Shown here piece after piece: positions 9,397 through 18,137 of a stretch of 64,000 nucleotides of DNA. Position 1 is the stretch's first letter, and each line of letters opens with the position of its first letter. A program made the translations under genes and the position numbers. This stretch comes from Magnetospirillum sp. (GTDB lineage Bacteria; Pseudomonadota; Alphaproteobacteria; Rhodospirillales; Magnetospirillaceae). A model generated the notes under the pieces. That model had not been told where the DNA came from, ran no database searches, and saw nothing but the letters and a program-made list of their open reading frames with translations. Where the stretch lies: positions 248,001 through 312,000 of the forward strand of contig JANQAI010000008.1 in assembly GCA_024707145.1 (NCBI GenBank), in the 5' to 3' direction.

Positions 9397-11076
9397 CTAA
9401 GCCCGGATGCCGGCCAGGAACCCATCCACCTCGGAGCGCAGGGTGCGGGCTTCCACCACCAGCGCCTGGGTGGCGGACAGCATGCCGCCAGCCGAATTGC
9501 CCGCTTCCGCCGTCGCCATGGTCAGCTGGCCCAGGTAGGAAGTCACCTGGGCGGTGCCGGCAGCGGCCTGCTGGACGTTGCGGGCGATTTCCTGGGTGGC
9601 GGCGCCCTGCTCCTCCACCGCGGCGGCGATGGCCCCGGCGATCTCGTTGATGCGGGTGATGGTGCCGACGATGGCACGGATGGCCCCCACCGCCTGGTTG
9701 GTGGCGCTTTGCACCGCGCTGATCTGGCTGCCGATCTCGTCGGTGGCCTTGGCGGTCTGGTTGGCGAGGGACTTGACCTCGCCGGCCACCACGGCGAAGC
9801 CCTTGCCGGCCTCGCCGGCTCGGGCCGCCTCGATGGTGGCGTTGAGCGCCAGCAGGTTGGTCTGCGAGGCGATGTCGTTGATCAGGTTGACCACCTCGCC
9901 GATGCGCGTGGCCGTCTGCGCCAGCCCCTCCACCAGTTCGTTGGTGCGCTGGGCCTCGGAAACCGCTTCGGACGAGATGGACGAGGAGGCCTGCACCTGC
10001 CGGCTGATCTCGGCGATGGAGGAGGACAATTCCTCGGCGGCCGTCGCCACCGTCGCCACGTTGGCCGAGGCTTCCTCGGCGGCGGCGGCCACCGACGAGG
10101 CCTGGCCGGAAGCGGTGTCCACCGCGCCCGACACCGTCTGCGCCGCTCCTTCCAACTGGCCGGCGGCGGCGGTGATGGTTTCCGCCACCCGCTTGACGCT
10201 GCCTTCGAAGCCGTCGGCCACCTTGAGCAGGCCGGCGCGGCGCTCGGCCTCGGCCTCGGCTTTCAGCGCCTCCTGGCGGGCCCGCAGGGACTCCGCCTCG
10301 GCGGCGCCGTCGCGCAGCACCGCCACCGCCTGGGCCAAATGACCGATTTCGTCATGACGGCCGGTTTCCGGCACATCGACGGCGAAGTCCCGGGCGGCCA
10401 GGCGCTGGGTGACCGCCACCAGGCGGATCACACCGCCGCCGATATTGCGCGACAGCATCACCACCAAGCCCAGGGCCGCCGCCATGACCACGGCGAACAC
10501 CAGTCCGAAGGCCGTCGCCACCGAGCGGAACTCGGCGTTCACATCGTCGATGTAGATGCCGGTGCCGACGACCCAGTTCCAGCCATCGAAGCCGACGGCA
10601 TAGGAAACCTTCTCGACCGGAACGTCCGAGCCGGGGCGCGGGAATTTGTAGAACACCTTGCCGCCGCCGGCTTTGCCTTGGCGGATCAGATCATGGACGA
10701 AGGCGACACCGTCCGCATCCTTGGCGTCATCCATGTTGGTGCCTTCGCGCTCGGGCCTGGGCGGCAGCAGCACGTTGGTCCCGTCATCCTTGTAGATGAA
10801 GAAGTACTCGACCTTGTCGTAACGCACTCCCCGCAGCGCCTCGCGCGCCATGGCCTGGGCGGTGGGTTGGTCGAACTCGCCGGCCTTGGCGCGATCATGG
10901 AAGCTGCGGATCACTCCCAAGGCCGTCTCCGACAAGTTGCGAACCTTGGAGACCCGGTCCTCGATCATGACACTGTGCAATTGCGACAACGCCATGGTTG
11001 CAAGGCCAATGAATCCGGCGGCAGCCAGAACCGCCGTAGACATTAACTTGAAAGTAATCCCCGATTTCGCGACCAT
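9397..11076 (-). CDS. methyl-accepting chemotaxis protein with single Cache sensor
   Basis: A 559-residue chemoreceptor. A membrane helix near the N-terminus (residues 11-30) is followed by a periplasmic single-Cache domain with the typical [17 protein letters not shown] and [15 protein letters not shown] segments. A second membrane helix (about 190-210), a HAMP domain and a coiled-coil signalling domain complete it. The highly conserved signalling tip is present as [18 protein letters not shown]. Such receptors control CheA kinase activity. It is monocistronic and convergent with the Pro/Ala-rich gene; ligand unknown, though sCache domains of this kind often bind small organic acids. Confidence 0.92.
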   Translation of the reverse strand: MVAKSGITFKLMSTAVLAAAGFIGLATMALSQLHSVMIEDRVSKVRNLSETALGVIRSFHDRAKAGEFDQPTAQAMAREALRGVRYDKVEYFFIYKDDGTNVLLPPRPEREGTNMDDAKDADGVAFVHDLIRQGKAGGGKVFYKFPRPGSDVPVEKVSYAVGFDGWNWVVGTGIYIDDVNAEFRSVATAFGLVFAVVMAAALGLVVMLSRNIGGGVIRLVAVTQRLAARDFAVDVPETGRHDEIGHLAQAVAVLRDGAAEAESLRARQEALKAEAEAERRAGLLKVADGFEGSVKRVAETITAAAGQLEGAAQTVSGAVDTASGQASSVAAAAEEASANVATVATAAEELSSSIAEISRQVQASSSISSEAVSEAQRTNELVEGLAQTATRIGEVVNLINDIASQTNLLALNATIEAARAGEAGKGFAVVAGEVKSLANQTAKATDEIGSQISAVQSATNQAVGAIRAIVGTITRINEIAGAIAAAVEEQGAATQEIARNVQQAAAGTAQVTSYLGQLTMATAEAGNSAGGMLSATQALVVEARTLRSEVDGFLAGIRA

Positions 11077-11170
11077 GCTGCGCCCCCTGTCCAGGACGCT
11101 GCCACTATACCCGTATTTCGACCGAATGCTTCCCTATACGAAAGAAGGAAAATACAGAAGAAAAAGGTTG

Positions 11171-12298
11171 TCAGGTGTCCAGGGCGCTCCACAGGAATTC
11201 ACGCCCGATCTTCACCCGGCGCTGGTCGCCATAGGCGATGACATCGGCGGTGGCGTAGGTCTCGCCCCAATCGGCCGGCAGGAACGAGCCGGTGCCGACG
11301 ACGCTGAGCGGCGCACGGGCATAGGCCATGACCTTGCACTTGGCCGGACCGAACCCGCTGGAGCCGATGATGCCCACCCGCTCGAACCCCGCCTTGTCCA
11401 ACTGCTCGCGCGTGTGCCAGATGGCGGCGGCGGACACCCCGGTGCCCACCAGGATCTTCAGTTCCGCCTCGGTACGGTAGCCGCGGATGGCCTTGGGCAC
11501 GTGGCGCTCCAGTACCGCGTAGGAACTTTGCGGGTCCAGCCCCTCGATGAAGCGTCCGCCATGGGTGTCGAGACGGACATGGATGCGCCCGGCGGCGGCC
11601 AGCGCGGGGAAGCGGCGACAGACCTCCAGGGTGTCGCTGACCTCGTGGCCGAAGAAATCGGGCAGCAGGATCAAATCGTCGTCGGGATAGGTCTCGTGGA
11701 ACATCTCGGCGGCCCGCAGCGTCGAGCCGGCATAGCCGATCAGGGCGTGTGGCATGGTGCCCTTGCCCGACCTGGTGCCGAAATAGGGCGCGGCCAGATC
11801 GGTGGAGGTGCCGACGAAGCCGGTAGCGCCGACGGCGCGCTTCGCCGCCTCCGAGCCGACCGACGCGGCATAGCCCATCAGTTCGTGCATCTCGGCGCCG
11901 GCGCAGTGGCGGGCCTCCATGGCCAGGAACGCCACCTCGGGCAGGTCCACGCACATCTGGTAGGCGTTGTAGGCGGCGACGCAGGCCGCGCCCAGCTTCT
12001 GCAGCAGGATGGTCTCGCAATCCACCAGATGGAAGAACGAGCCGGTGAGCAGCAGCATGGGCTCGCCGGCCCCCACCCAGGCGCCTTCCTCGAACAGGGG
12101 TTTCACCGCGACCGCCTGCCCGCGTTCCGCCATCACGCCTTTCAGCCAATCTACCGCCAGGCGGGTGGCGGCCAGCACGGGGCGGCGCATGAACACCGCA
12201 TAGGTGACCTCCACGTCGCCGTAGCGGCCGACGATTTCCTTGGTGCGCTTGAAATAGTGGTCGGTCAGACCCGGGATGTCGTTGGCCGCAGGATTCAT
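11171..12298 (-). CDS. pncB: nicotinate phosphoribosyltransferase family protein
   Basis: Salvages nicotinate to nicotinate mononucleotide for NAD. The 375-residue protein carries TDHYFKRT at the N-terminus, the segment GTSTDLAAPYFGT, a GTMPHALIG motif with the histidine that is phosphorylated in characterised enzymes, and the phosphoribose-binding GTGVSAAA region. I chose the ATG at 12298, preceded by AAGGGA; the longer frame to 12361 has no family support. Its start overlaps the stop of a small upstream frame by four bases. It could act on a related base, since substrate choice in this family is hard to read. Confidence 0.87.
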   Translation of the reverse strand: MNPAANDIPGLTDHYFKRTKEIVGRYGDVEVTYAVFMRRPVLAATRLAVDWLKGVMAERGQAVAVKPLFEEGAWVGAGEPMLLLTGSFFHLVDCETILLQKLGAACVAAYNAYQMCVDLPEVAFLAMEARHCAGAEMHELMGYAASVGSEAAKRAVGATGFVGTSTDLAAPYFGTRSGKGTMPHALIGYAGSTLRAAEMFHETYPDDDLILLPDFFGHEVSDTLEVCRRFPALAAAGRIHVRLDTHGGRFIEGLDPQSSYAVLERHVPKAIRGYRTEAELKILVGTGVSAAAIWHTREQLDKAGFERVGIIGSSGFGPAKCKVMAYARAPLSVVGTGSFLPADWGETYATADVIAYGDQRRVKIGREFLWSALDT

Positions 12299-12495
12299 CG
12301 GCAGGGTCCCTTCTTCTGGCGCGAGCGCATGGTGCCGCCGGCCGGCGGCATGGCCAGCCACCCCGGCGTCAGCAAATCGATGATGGGGGAAAGATAAGGG
12401 CGCCCGAACCGGCCGGCGTCGCCGCCGAGGACATGGGCAAAGATGGAGCGGCCGGCGGGAACCGGCGGAAAACTGGAGTGAGAGGCGGCGGACAT
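12295..12495 (-). CDS. possible 66-residue protein coupled to pncB
   Basis: A small frame between the DAHP synthase and nicotinate phosphoribosyltransferase genes. Support: GGAG about eleven bases before the ATG, high third-position GC like its neighbours, and an exact ATGA overlap with the pncB start. I recognise no family; the sequence is rich in Pro and Gly with no membrane segment. It could be a short leader that couples translation, or chance. Confidence 0.35.
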   Translation of the reverse strand: MSAASHSSFPPVPAGRSIFAHVLGGDAGRFGRPYLSPIIDLLTPGWLAMPPAGGTMRSRQKKGPCR

Positions 12496-12521
12496 AGCCC
12501 TCTATCTCCGCCGCCGCCGCA

Positions 12522-13904
12522 TTACCGCGCGGAGGCCTTGGCCTTGGCGCGCGCTTGGGCCCGTTCGCCCTTGAGGGCGTCGGCGATCAGGAACGCCAGT
12601 TCCAGCGCCTGGTTGGCGTTCAGGCGGGGATCGCAATGGGTGTGGTAACGGTCGCCCAGCCGCGCCTCGGTGACCGCCCGGGTGCCGCCGACGCATTCGG
12701 TGACGTCCTGGCCGGTCATCTCGAAATGCACGCCGCCGGCATGGGTGCCCTCGGCCTTATGGACGGCGAAGAACGCCCGCACCTCGGCGAGGATGCGGTC
12801 GAACTCGCGGGTCTTGTAGTTGCCCGCCTTGACCGTATTGGCGTGCATGGGATCGCACGACCACACCACCTTGCGGCCTTCCCGCTCGATGATGCGGATC
12901 AGGTTGGGCAGCTTTTCCTCGATCTTCTCGGCACCCATGCGGGTGATGATGGTGATGCGGCCCGGCTCGTTCTCGGGGTTGAGCGCGTCCAGCAGGCCCA
13001 GCAGCTCGTCGCCGGTCATGCCGGGGCCTGCCTTGAAGCCGATGGGGTTCTTGACCCCGCGCAGGAACTCCACGTGGCCGGCGTCCAGCTGGCGGGTGCG
13101 CTCGCCGATCCACAGGAAGTGGGCCGAGCAGTCGTACCAGTCGCCGGTGGTGGAATCGACGCGGGTCAGCGCCTGCTCGTAGGGCAGCAGCAGCGCCTCG
13201 TGCGAGGTGAAGAAGTCGGTCTCGCGGATCTGCGGCGTGGTCTCGCTGGTCAGGCCGCAGGCCTCCATGAAGGCCAGCGTCTCGGACAGGCGGTTGCACA
13301 GGTCCTCGTACAGCTTGCCCTGCAGGCTGCCGGTGACGCAGCCCAGCGTCCACTGATGCACCTTGTGCAGGTCGGCATAACCGCCCTGGGCGAAGGCGCG
13401 CAGCAGGTTCAGCGTGGCCGCCGACTGGTTGTAGGCGCTGAGCATGCGCTCGGGCGCGGGGATGCGGGCCTCGGGGGTGAATTCCGAGCCGTTGATGATG
13501 TCGCCGCGATAGCTGGGCAACTCGACGCCGTCGATCACCTCGGTGTCGGCCGAACGCGGCTTGGCGAACTGGCCGGCCATGCGGCCCACCTTCACCACCG
13601 GCATGGCGGCGCCGTAGGTCAGCACCACCGCCATCTGCAGCAGCACGCGGAAGGTGTCGCGGATGTTGTTGGCGGAAAACTCGAAGAAGCTCTCGGCGCA
13701 GTCACCACCCTGCAGCAGGAACGCCTTGCCCTCGGCCACGTCGGCCAGCGACGCCTTCAGGCGGCGGGCCTCGCCGGCGAAAACCAGCGGCGGAAACTTG
13801 GCAAGCGTCTGCTCGACCTCGGCCAGCTTGGCCTGGTCGGGGTAGGTGGGAACCTGAACGATCGGTTTAGAGCGCCAGCTTTCCGGCGTCCACGCAGCAG
13901 CCAT
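12522..13904 (-). CDS. aroG: class II 3-deoxy-7-phosphoheptulonate (DAHP) synthase
   Basis: Condenses phosphoenolpyruvate and erythrose 4-phosphate, the first step to aromatic amino acids. This is the plant/Mycobacterium-like class II type, not the E. coli type. It shows the characteristic WTPESWR N-terminus, [23 protein letters not shown], the metal and substrate region [21 protein letters not shown] and [18 protein letters not shown]. The 460-residue length is normal. The ATG at 13904 is preceded by GAGGA. A TATAAT-like element at 13965-13970 lies in the upstream gap but has no clear -35 partner. Confidence 0.95.
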   Translation of the reverse strand: MAAAWTPESWRSKPIVQVPTYPDQAKLAEVEQTLAKFPPLVFAGEARRLKASLADVAEGKAFLLQGGDCAESFFEFSANNIRDTFRVLLQMAVVLTYGAAMPVVKVGRMAGQFAKPRSADTEVIDGVELPSYRGDIINGSEFTPEARIPAPERMLSAYNQSAATLNLLRAFAQGGYADLHKVHQWTLGCVTGSLQGKLYEDLCNRLSETLAFMEACGLTSETTPQIRETDFFTSHEALLLPYEQALTRVDSTTGDWYDCSAHFLWIGERTRQLDAGHVEFLRGVKNPIGFKAGPGMTGDELLGLLDALNPENEPGRITIITRMGAEKIEEKLPNLIRIIEREGRKVVWSCDPMHANTVKAGNYKTREFDRILAEVRAFFAVHKAEGTHAGGVHFEMTGQDVTECVGGTRAVTEARLGDRYHTHCDPRLNANQALELAFLIADALKGERAQARAKAKASAR

Positions 13905-14090
13905 CGAGTCCTCGAAACATGAGTGTGGGCATCCACCCCAACGCGGGATGCGAAGCGTCCTCTATATAATGTCGACACGGGGAATTCCAGCGCTCGTGCG
14001 CGAACCCGCTGGCAAGACGCCGCCCAGCGGCTAGGATGGAGGCACAACCGCTCCGCGCGCCGCCACGGCCAGGGGCGGCAGTGATTATGA

Positions 14091-14119
14091 TTGACGTATG
14101 AACACCTATTCAGATATAC
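14091..14119 (+). promoter_or_regulatory. candidate sigma-70-type promoter of the ArsR gene
   Basis: TTGACG at 14091-14096 and ATATAC at 14114-14119 are separated by 17 bases. The expected transcription start would fall only a few bases before the ATG at 14129, so the message would be nearly leaderless; this weakens the call. The GTAT/ATAC inverted pair around the spacer could be the repressor's own site. Confidence 0.35.
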
Positions 14120-14128
14120 GGAGATCAC

Positions 14129-14457
14129 ATGCGACGAGTTGCCTCCGACGAAGAGCAGATCGCCGTCATCACCGAGACCTTTCGGCTGCTGGGTGACCCG
14201 ACGCGTCTGCGCATCCTGCTGGCCTGCCTGTTCGAGCCCAAATGCGTCAATGACGTGGCGGCGGAAGCGGGCGTGTCGCCCTCGCTCACCAGCCACCACC
14301 TGCGCCTGCTGCGCGGTGCCCGGCTGGTGCGGGGGAGCGGCTGGGCCGGCAGATGTTCTATTCAGCGGCGGATGCGCACGTGAACGGCATGCTGACGGAA
14401 ATGGTGGCGCATGTGCGCCAGGCCGAATTCGACGACGCGACGGCCGAGGAGGACTGA
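14129..14457 (+). CDS. ArsR-family transcriptional regulator, with a 1-base frameshift
   Basis: A winged-helix repressor of about 109 residues. The N-terminal two thirds show the ArsR core: LLGDPTRLRILLACL, an ELCVND-like CVNDVAAEAGVSPS recognition region and SHHLRLLRGARLV. In the G run at about 14332-14336 one G appears to be missing. Restoring it gives ERLGRQMFYSAADAHV, the expected beta-wing and C-terminal helix, ending at 14457. The metal-binding CxC helix of classic ArsR is not present; the visible CLFEPKC might bind a metal or redox signal. A TTGACG (14091-14096) and ATATAC (14114-14119) with 17-base spacing lie just upstream, very close to the ATG. Confidence 0.85.
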
Positions 14458-14484
14458 CCTCCGGGCCACCGGAAGCAGGAGACC

Positions 14485-14742
14485 ATGAGCACCATCGAAA
14501 CCATTGCCGCTGCCCACCCCAAGGTCGGCGTTCTGCTTTCCCCCGACGCCCAGGCCCTGCGCGGCCAGTTGGGGGCGTTCGGCTTCTCCGTTTGCGACGC
14601 CAGCGAGCCGGGCATCCACTGGCTTGTCACCGACGGCGACGCCCCGGCGGCCGGCGTGCCGGTGCTGCGCCTGCCCACCAAGATCTCCATGTTCAAGCTG
14701 GAACGGGCCATCCTGGCGCTGTTCGCCGGCCGGGACCGCTGA
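14485..14742 (+). CDS. small protein of unknown function
   Basis: An 85-residue protein I do not recognise, with a good ribosome site (AGGAGA) about eight bases before the ATG. It has an alternating alpha/beta look with VGVLLSPDAQAL, LGAFGFSVCDA and PVLRLPTKISMFKLERAILAL, reminiscent of a small receiver-like or nucleotide-binding half-fold, but without catalytic motifs. It follows the ArsR gene by 27 bases and precedes the SpoVG-like gene by four, so the three are probably one transcript. It may therefore be under ArsR control. Confidence 0.65.
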   Translation: MSTIETIAAAHPKVGVLLSPDAQALRGQLGAFGFSVCDASEPGIHWLVTDGDAPAAGVPVLRLPTKISMFKLERAILALFAGRDR

Positions 14743-14746
14743 CCGC

Positions 14747-15049
14747 ATGCCGGACCCGACCGGCGAGGAGACCGCGCTGGTGACCTGTCGTGTCGACAGC
14801 GTCACCCGTGTCGCCCACCCCCATCTGCTGGCGCTGGCGTCGGTCGAGATCGAGGTGGCCGGCGTCGCCTTCCGCCTGGATGGCGTCCAGGTGGTGGCGG
14901 GCCGGTCGCGCGGCTTTCCCACCGTGCAGGTCAAGCTGCCCACCTACCGGGGCGCCGACGGCGCATGGCGTCCGGCGGTCGTGCTGCCGCCCGAGCTGGA
15001 GAGGCCACTGGGCGAATCGGTCCTGGCGGCCTATTCGGCACTGGAATAA
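14747..15049 (+). CDS. SpoVG-like protein
   Basis: A 100-residue protein whose layout matches SpoVG: a first strand VTCRVDSVTRV, then LLALASVEIEVAGVAFRLDG, a GFPTVQVKLPTY strand equivalent to the SpoVG GLFVAMPS segment, DGAWRPAVVLPPEL, and a final helix ending LAAYSALE. SpoVG proteins bind RNA or DNA and regulate many genes, mostly in Firmicutes and spirochaetes. The match is by eye over about 80 residues, so function is only a suggestion. I chose the ATG at 14747, four bases after the previous stop. Confidence 0.6.
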   Translation: MPDPTGEETALVTCRVDSVTRVAHPHLLALASVEIEVAGVAFRLDGVQVVAGRSRGFPTVQVKLPTYRGADGAWRPAVVLPPELERPLGESVLAAYSALE

Positions 15050-15091
15050 TCCCCTGGCGGCGGTGCGGCTTCTCGGTCATTGTTGGCCCCC

Positions 15092-15654
15092 ATGTCCACC
15101 ACCCATTCCGATCTCTGGGTCTTCGGCTACGGCTCGCTGATGTGGCGGCCGGGTTTCGAATTCGCCGAGGTGCACCCCGCCCTGCTCAAGGGCTGGCACC
15201 GCTCGTTCTGCCTGTATTCCCTGCATTACCGGGGCACCCCCTCCCATCCCGGCCTGGTGCTGGGCCTCGACCGTGGCGGCTCGTGCCGGGGGCTCGCCTT
15301 CCGCGTGCCGGCGGCGCAGGCCCCCTGGTGGTGCAATACCTCAACGAGCGCGAACTGGTGGGCTACGCCTACATCGCCCGCACCCTCAACGTCACCCTGG
15401 ACGACAACAGGGTGGTGCACGGCTACACCTTCGTCGCCGACCGCAAGCATCACCAGTATGCCGGCAATCTGGAGCTGGAACGGGCGGCAGCCATCATCAT
15501 GGACGCCCAGGGCTGCGCCGGCCTGAACCGCGACTACCTGATCAACACCGTGCGCAAGCTGGAGGCCGACGGTTTCGCGGACAGGAGCCTGCATGCGCTG
15601 CTGCTGGAAGTGGAGCGCCAGACCGGACTGATCGACCGCGGCGCCGGCATCTGA
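15092..15654 (+). CDS. chaC: gamma-glutamylcyclotransferase (ChaC-type), with a 1-base frameshift
   Basis: Degrades glutathione to 5-oxoproline and Cys-Gly. The N-terminal part has the substrate loop FGYGSLMWRPGF and LKGWHRSFCLYS; the C-terminal part has YLNERELVGYAY, with the catalytic glutamate, and GCAGLNRDYLINTV. The two halves lie in different frames that join at a C run near 15318-15323, where one C seems to be missing. With it restored the protein is 187 residues, normal for ChaC. ATG at 15092 gives the usual start. It is downstream of the ArsR/SpoVG-like genes on the same strand. Confidence 0.88.
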
Positions 15655-15790
15655 CACCAGCGGCTGGAAGAGGACGCTGGCCCAGCCGTCATTGAGGGTT
15701 CATTGGGCCGCCGGCGTGAACGGGATTTCCACGCGCAGCCTCCCTTTGGCGGCCCTTGTCGCCCGCGCGCACCATGCCGACATGTAGGGC

Positions 15791-16300
15791 ATGGATCTGG
15801 AAGAAACCCCCCTGCTGCATTTTCCCGATCTGGTGCGTGCCCTGTTGCGGGCCGGCCGCGATACCACCGGCACCCTGTCCGATGCCGCCGCACTGCTGGC
15901 CGAGGACCGCGCCCAGGCCCGCGAGCACCAGCACATCGACGCGGCGGAACTGATCAGCCACCTGGACCGTGCGCGGCGTCATCTGGTCGCCGCCCGTGCG
16001 CTGGAGATGCTGGACGCCGGCAGCTTCCGCGCCACGCCGCGCGGCCGCGCCCTGCTGCGCGGTCATCCGGAAGGAATCGACGACGGCGTGCTGATGGAGT
16101 TCCCGGAATTCCGCGCCTGGATGCACCACGTCTTCCGGCGCCCTGCCCCGGAAGACCCGCGCCCGCTTGAATTCCTCGACGGCTGGTCGGCCGGACAGCG
16201 GGGCCGGGATCTGGGCGACAACCCCTTCCCGCCCGATACGGCCCAGCATGCCGCCTGGGTGGACGGCTGGCTCGAAGCCGACCGCAGCGGACGCGACTAG
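15791..16300 (+). CDS. protein with Mrr-N-like winged helix and ribosome-modulation-factor-like C-terminus
   Basis: A 169-residue protein. Residues 10-100 resemble the N-terminal winged helix of Mrr-type proteins: DLVRALLRAG, then HLVAARALEM, and ATPRGRALLRGHPEGID, which copies the Mrr TERGRALL-type wing. Residues 130-163 resemble ribosome modulation factor: GWSAGQRGRD, then NPFP and AAWVDGWLEA, matching the RMF pattern of paired glycines, an N-P motif and W-x2-GW. No nuclease motif follows the winged helix. The combination suggests a DNA- or ribosome-binding protein acting in slow growth, but this is inference. The start at 15791 has no strong Shine-Dalgarno. Confidence 0.6.
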   Translation: MDLEETPLLHFPDLVRALLRAGRDTTGTLSDAAALLAEDRAQAREHQHIDAAELISHLDRARRHLVAARALEMLDAGSFRATPRGRALLRGHPEGIDDGVLMEFPEFRAWMHHVFRRPAPEDPRPLEFLDGWSAGQRGRDLGDNPFPPDTAQHAAWVDGWLEADRSGRD

Positions 16301-16351
16301 GCGGCCGCACCAGAGTTTGTCCGGTTCAAGCCGACTCGCTATTCCTCTTAC

Positions 16352-16411
16352 CGTCACCCTCGGGCTTGACCCGAGGGTCCATGGATGACCGGGTCAAGCC
16401 CGGCCATGACG
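16352..16411. repeat. extragenic palindromic repeat, copy 2
   Basis: Two hairpins in tandem: ACCCTCGGG-CTTGA-CCCGAGGGT and then ATGACCGGG-TCAAG-CCCGGCCAT. The five-base loop CTTGA and the closing CCATGACG are shared with the element at 9251-9363, but the spacing between hairpins is only a few bases here. It lies between the convergent Mrr/RMF-like and Hpt-receiver genes, so it can also terminate both. Confidence 0.7.
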
Positions 16412-16446
16412 ATAGGGGAGAACAATTCTGCCGGAACCCGACAACT

Positions 16447-17232
16447 CTAGATCAGGAACAGGCTGTCCAGCGCCGTGAACAGGTCATCGCCGAAGCTGGC
16501 GCCTTTGTGCACCACCGGAATCTTCTTCGGCAGCAGCGCCAAGCGCTCGTCGCCGGGCTCCAGCGAGGTGATGACGGCGATGGGGGTGTTGCGGGTGGAC
16601 GGCATGGCCGACAGGCCGATGGCCAGGTCGATGCCGTCCAGATGGGGCATCAGCGCCGACACCACGATGAGGTCGGGCTTGGCCTGCACCACATGGGCGA
16701 AGGCCTCGATGGTGTCGGGCACCACCACCACGCGGTAGCCGCATTGCTGCATCTCGCGCTCGACGTAGCGGGTCTGGGCGCCGTGGGGCATGACCAGCAT
16801 CACCTCGACGCTGCGCGCCTGGATGTCGCCCAGGTCGAAGCCCAGCCGGGACGGCAGGGTGCGCACCAGGGCGGCGGGCTCGGTGTCGGGTGAAACCTTC
16901 CCCTCCGCCAGCGACAGCATCAGGTCGAGGAAGCGTTGCAAATCGTCCCACGTGCGCGGCGGCAGCACCGACGGCGCATGGGTCAGGTAGTCGTCCAGAC
17001 GATGGGCGACGGTCGCCAGGGCGCGCAGGCCGAAATTGCCGGCCGGCCCGCGCAGCCGCACCGCCGCGCGGCGGAACTCGTCTACCACCTGGGCCTCGGG
17101 CACGCGGCCATGCCGGCCGGCATCCAAGGTGACGTCCAGCCCCTGGAGGGTCTCGACGGCCTCGTCGACAAATTCCTGACGCAGCTCATCGACCACCTCG
17201 GTGGCCGGCCTGCCGCCGTTGACCTCGCTCAT
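16447..17232 (-). CDS. degenerate Hpt plus degenerate receiver domain protein
   Basis: A 261-residue protein with an N-terminal histidine phosphotransfer-like helix bundle (about 1-120) and a C-terminal receiver-like domain (about 140-261). The Hpt motif usually reads AHxLKGxA; here it is AAVRLRGPAGNFG, with valine at residue 58 where the phosphorylated histidine should be. The receiver normally has an aspartate before MP; here the text is VVSALMPHLDG, with serine at 192. The acidic pocket is also lost (LVMPHGA), while the lysine near the end (VHKG) is kept. Neither domain should accept phosphate, so a scaffold or partner-binding role is likely. No kinase gene is adjacent. Confidence 0.75.
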   Translation of the reverse strand: MSEVNGGRPATEVVDELRQEFVDEAVETLQGLDVTLDAGRHGRVPEAQVVDEFRRAAVRLRGPAGNFGLRALATVAHRLDDYLTHAPSVLPPRTWDDLQRFLDLMLSLAEGKVSPDTEPAALVRTLPSRLGFDLGDIQARSVEVMLVMPHGAQTRYVEREMQQCGYRVVVVPDTIEAFAHVVQAKPDLIVVSALMPHLDGIDLAIGLSAMPSTRNTPIAVITSLEPGDERLALLPKKIPVVHKGASFGDDLFTALDSLFLI

Positions 17233-17394
17233 CCCGGCTCAACCCTTCCGCCCTGCTGCCCCCAGCCCCAGCACTCTAACCCGAGTGCGCGGCCCATCTC
17301 TACCCTCATGCGCCATCTTTACCCCTTCATGCGCAGGGGAACAGTCGGAGCGCCGGCGGCGTCCATTCAACGACACCACCTTCAGGAGGCTGGC

Positions 17395-17589
17395 ATGCCC
17401 CATAACGAAAACAGCGGCAGCGAAGAAAAGGCGAAAACCGCCAAGCCGGGCGACCAAGCGCCGCCCGGCACGGAAGGCACCGGCGAAGCCTTGTGCCCGG
17501 TCTGCTCGGGCACCGGCATCCTCTCGGGCCAGCCCTGCCCCAATTGCGCGGGGACGGGCGCCATCACCCAGGGGATCGGCGGAGCTTGA
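17395..17589 (+). CDS. small DnaJ-type zinc-finger-like protein
   Basis: A 64-residue protein with AGGAGG six bases before the ATG. The first 30 residues are charged and disordered (many E, K, G, P). The C-terminal half has CPVCSGTG and CPNCAGTG, two CxxCxGxG units of the kind that bind zinc in DnaJ. Length, composition and the excellent ribosome site argue that it is real. It may bind one zinc and a protein partner. It ends just before a palindromic GC-rich element. Confidence 0.72.
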   Translation: MPHNENSGSEEKAKTAKPGDQAPPGTEGTGEALCPVCSGTGILSGQPCPNCAGTGAITQGIGGA

Positions 17590-17594
17590 CCACG

Positions 17595-17632
17595 GCCGGG
17601 GCCCCGGCCAGCGGGCCGGGGCCCCGGCGGCG
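17595..17632. terminator. GC-rich twin palindrome between convergent genes
   Basis: GGCCGGGGCCCCGG occurs twice with an AGCG spacer between copies. Each copy is self-complementary and the two can also pair with each other, giving a long stable stem. No T tract follows, so a classical intrinsic terminator is not complete; position between two converging genes makes a bidirectional termination or mRNA-end-stabilising role plausible. Confidence 0.45.
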
Positions 17633-17639
17633 GACGGCT

Positions 17640-18137
17640 TCAGAGCAGCGCCACCGAGGCGATGGCGCCGGCCAGCACGGCCGCACCGGTCAACGACGCC
17701 CACAATTGCGGGCGCAGGATATCGTACAACGGGCGCGCTTCGTCACGCACGCGGGCCGACACCTCGCTGGCGGTCATGCGGCCGCCATAGTGGCAGTCGC
17801 ACAGCAGCCAATGGGCCTGGCGCTCGGACAAGCCGAAATAATCCATGGCGTCGCCCAGGCGATCGCCGCGCAACCCGTCGGCCCGCAGGGCGGGGTCGGC
17901 GAAGGCCACCACCAAGGGTGAATCTTCCTTGCGCAGGTCGCGGCGGACGGCCGGGCTGACGTATTCCACGTCCTCGAGGGCGCGCAAGGGCCGCCCCGCC
18001 TGGGCGTCGAGCAAATCCGCCCACCGGTTCAGCCGTTCGGCGCGCGTCATCTTCTTGGGCGTGGTCCGCGCATCCGGGCCGACCATCGGGTCCAGGCTCT
18101 TCACCCCCCGGATCCGGTCGAGGTCTTGGTGCTGCAT
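17640..18137 (-). CDS. single-pass membrane protein of unknown function
   Basis: A 165-residue protein I do not recognise. A GGAGG sits six bases before the chosen ATG at 18137; a longer start at 18155 lacks this. The first 130 residues are soluble and charged, with RAERLNRWADLLDAQAG and a cluster FGLSERQAHWLLCDCHYGGRM with two closely spaced cysteines. The last 20 residues form a hydrophobic helix (LTGAAVLAGAIASVALL), so the protein is probably tail-anchored. It is divergent from the GGDEF-EAL gene. Confidence 0.68.
   Translation of the reverse strand: MQHQDLDRIRGVKSLDPMVGPDARTTPKKMTRAERLNRWADLLDAQAGRPLRALEDVEYVSPAVRRDLRKEDSPLVVAFADPALRADGLRGDRLGDAMDYFGLSERQAHWLLCDCHYGGRMTASEVSARVRDEARPLYDILRPQLWASLTGAAVLAGAIASVALL

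Noticed and set aside
13965..13970. TATAAT as a plus-strand promoter for the ArsR gene
   Set aside because: No -35 element at a suitable distance and it lies 160 bases from the start; it may instead serve aroG.
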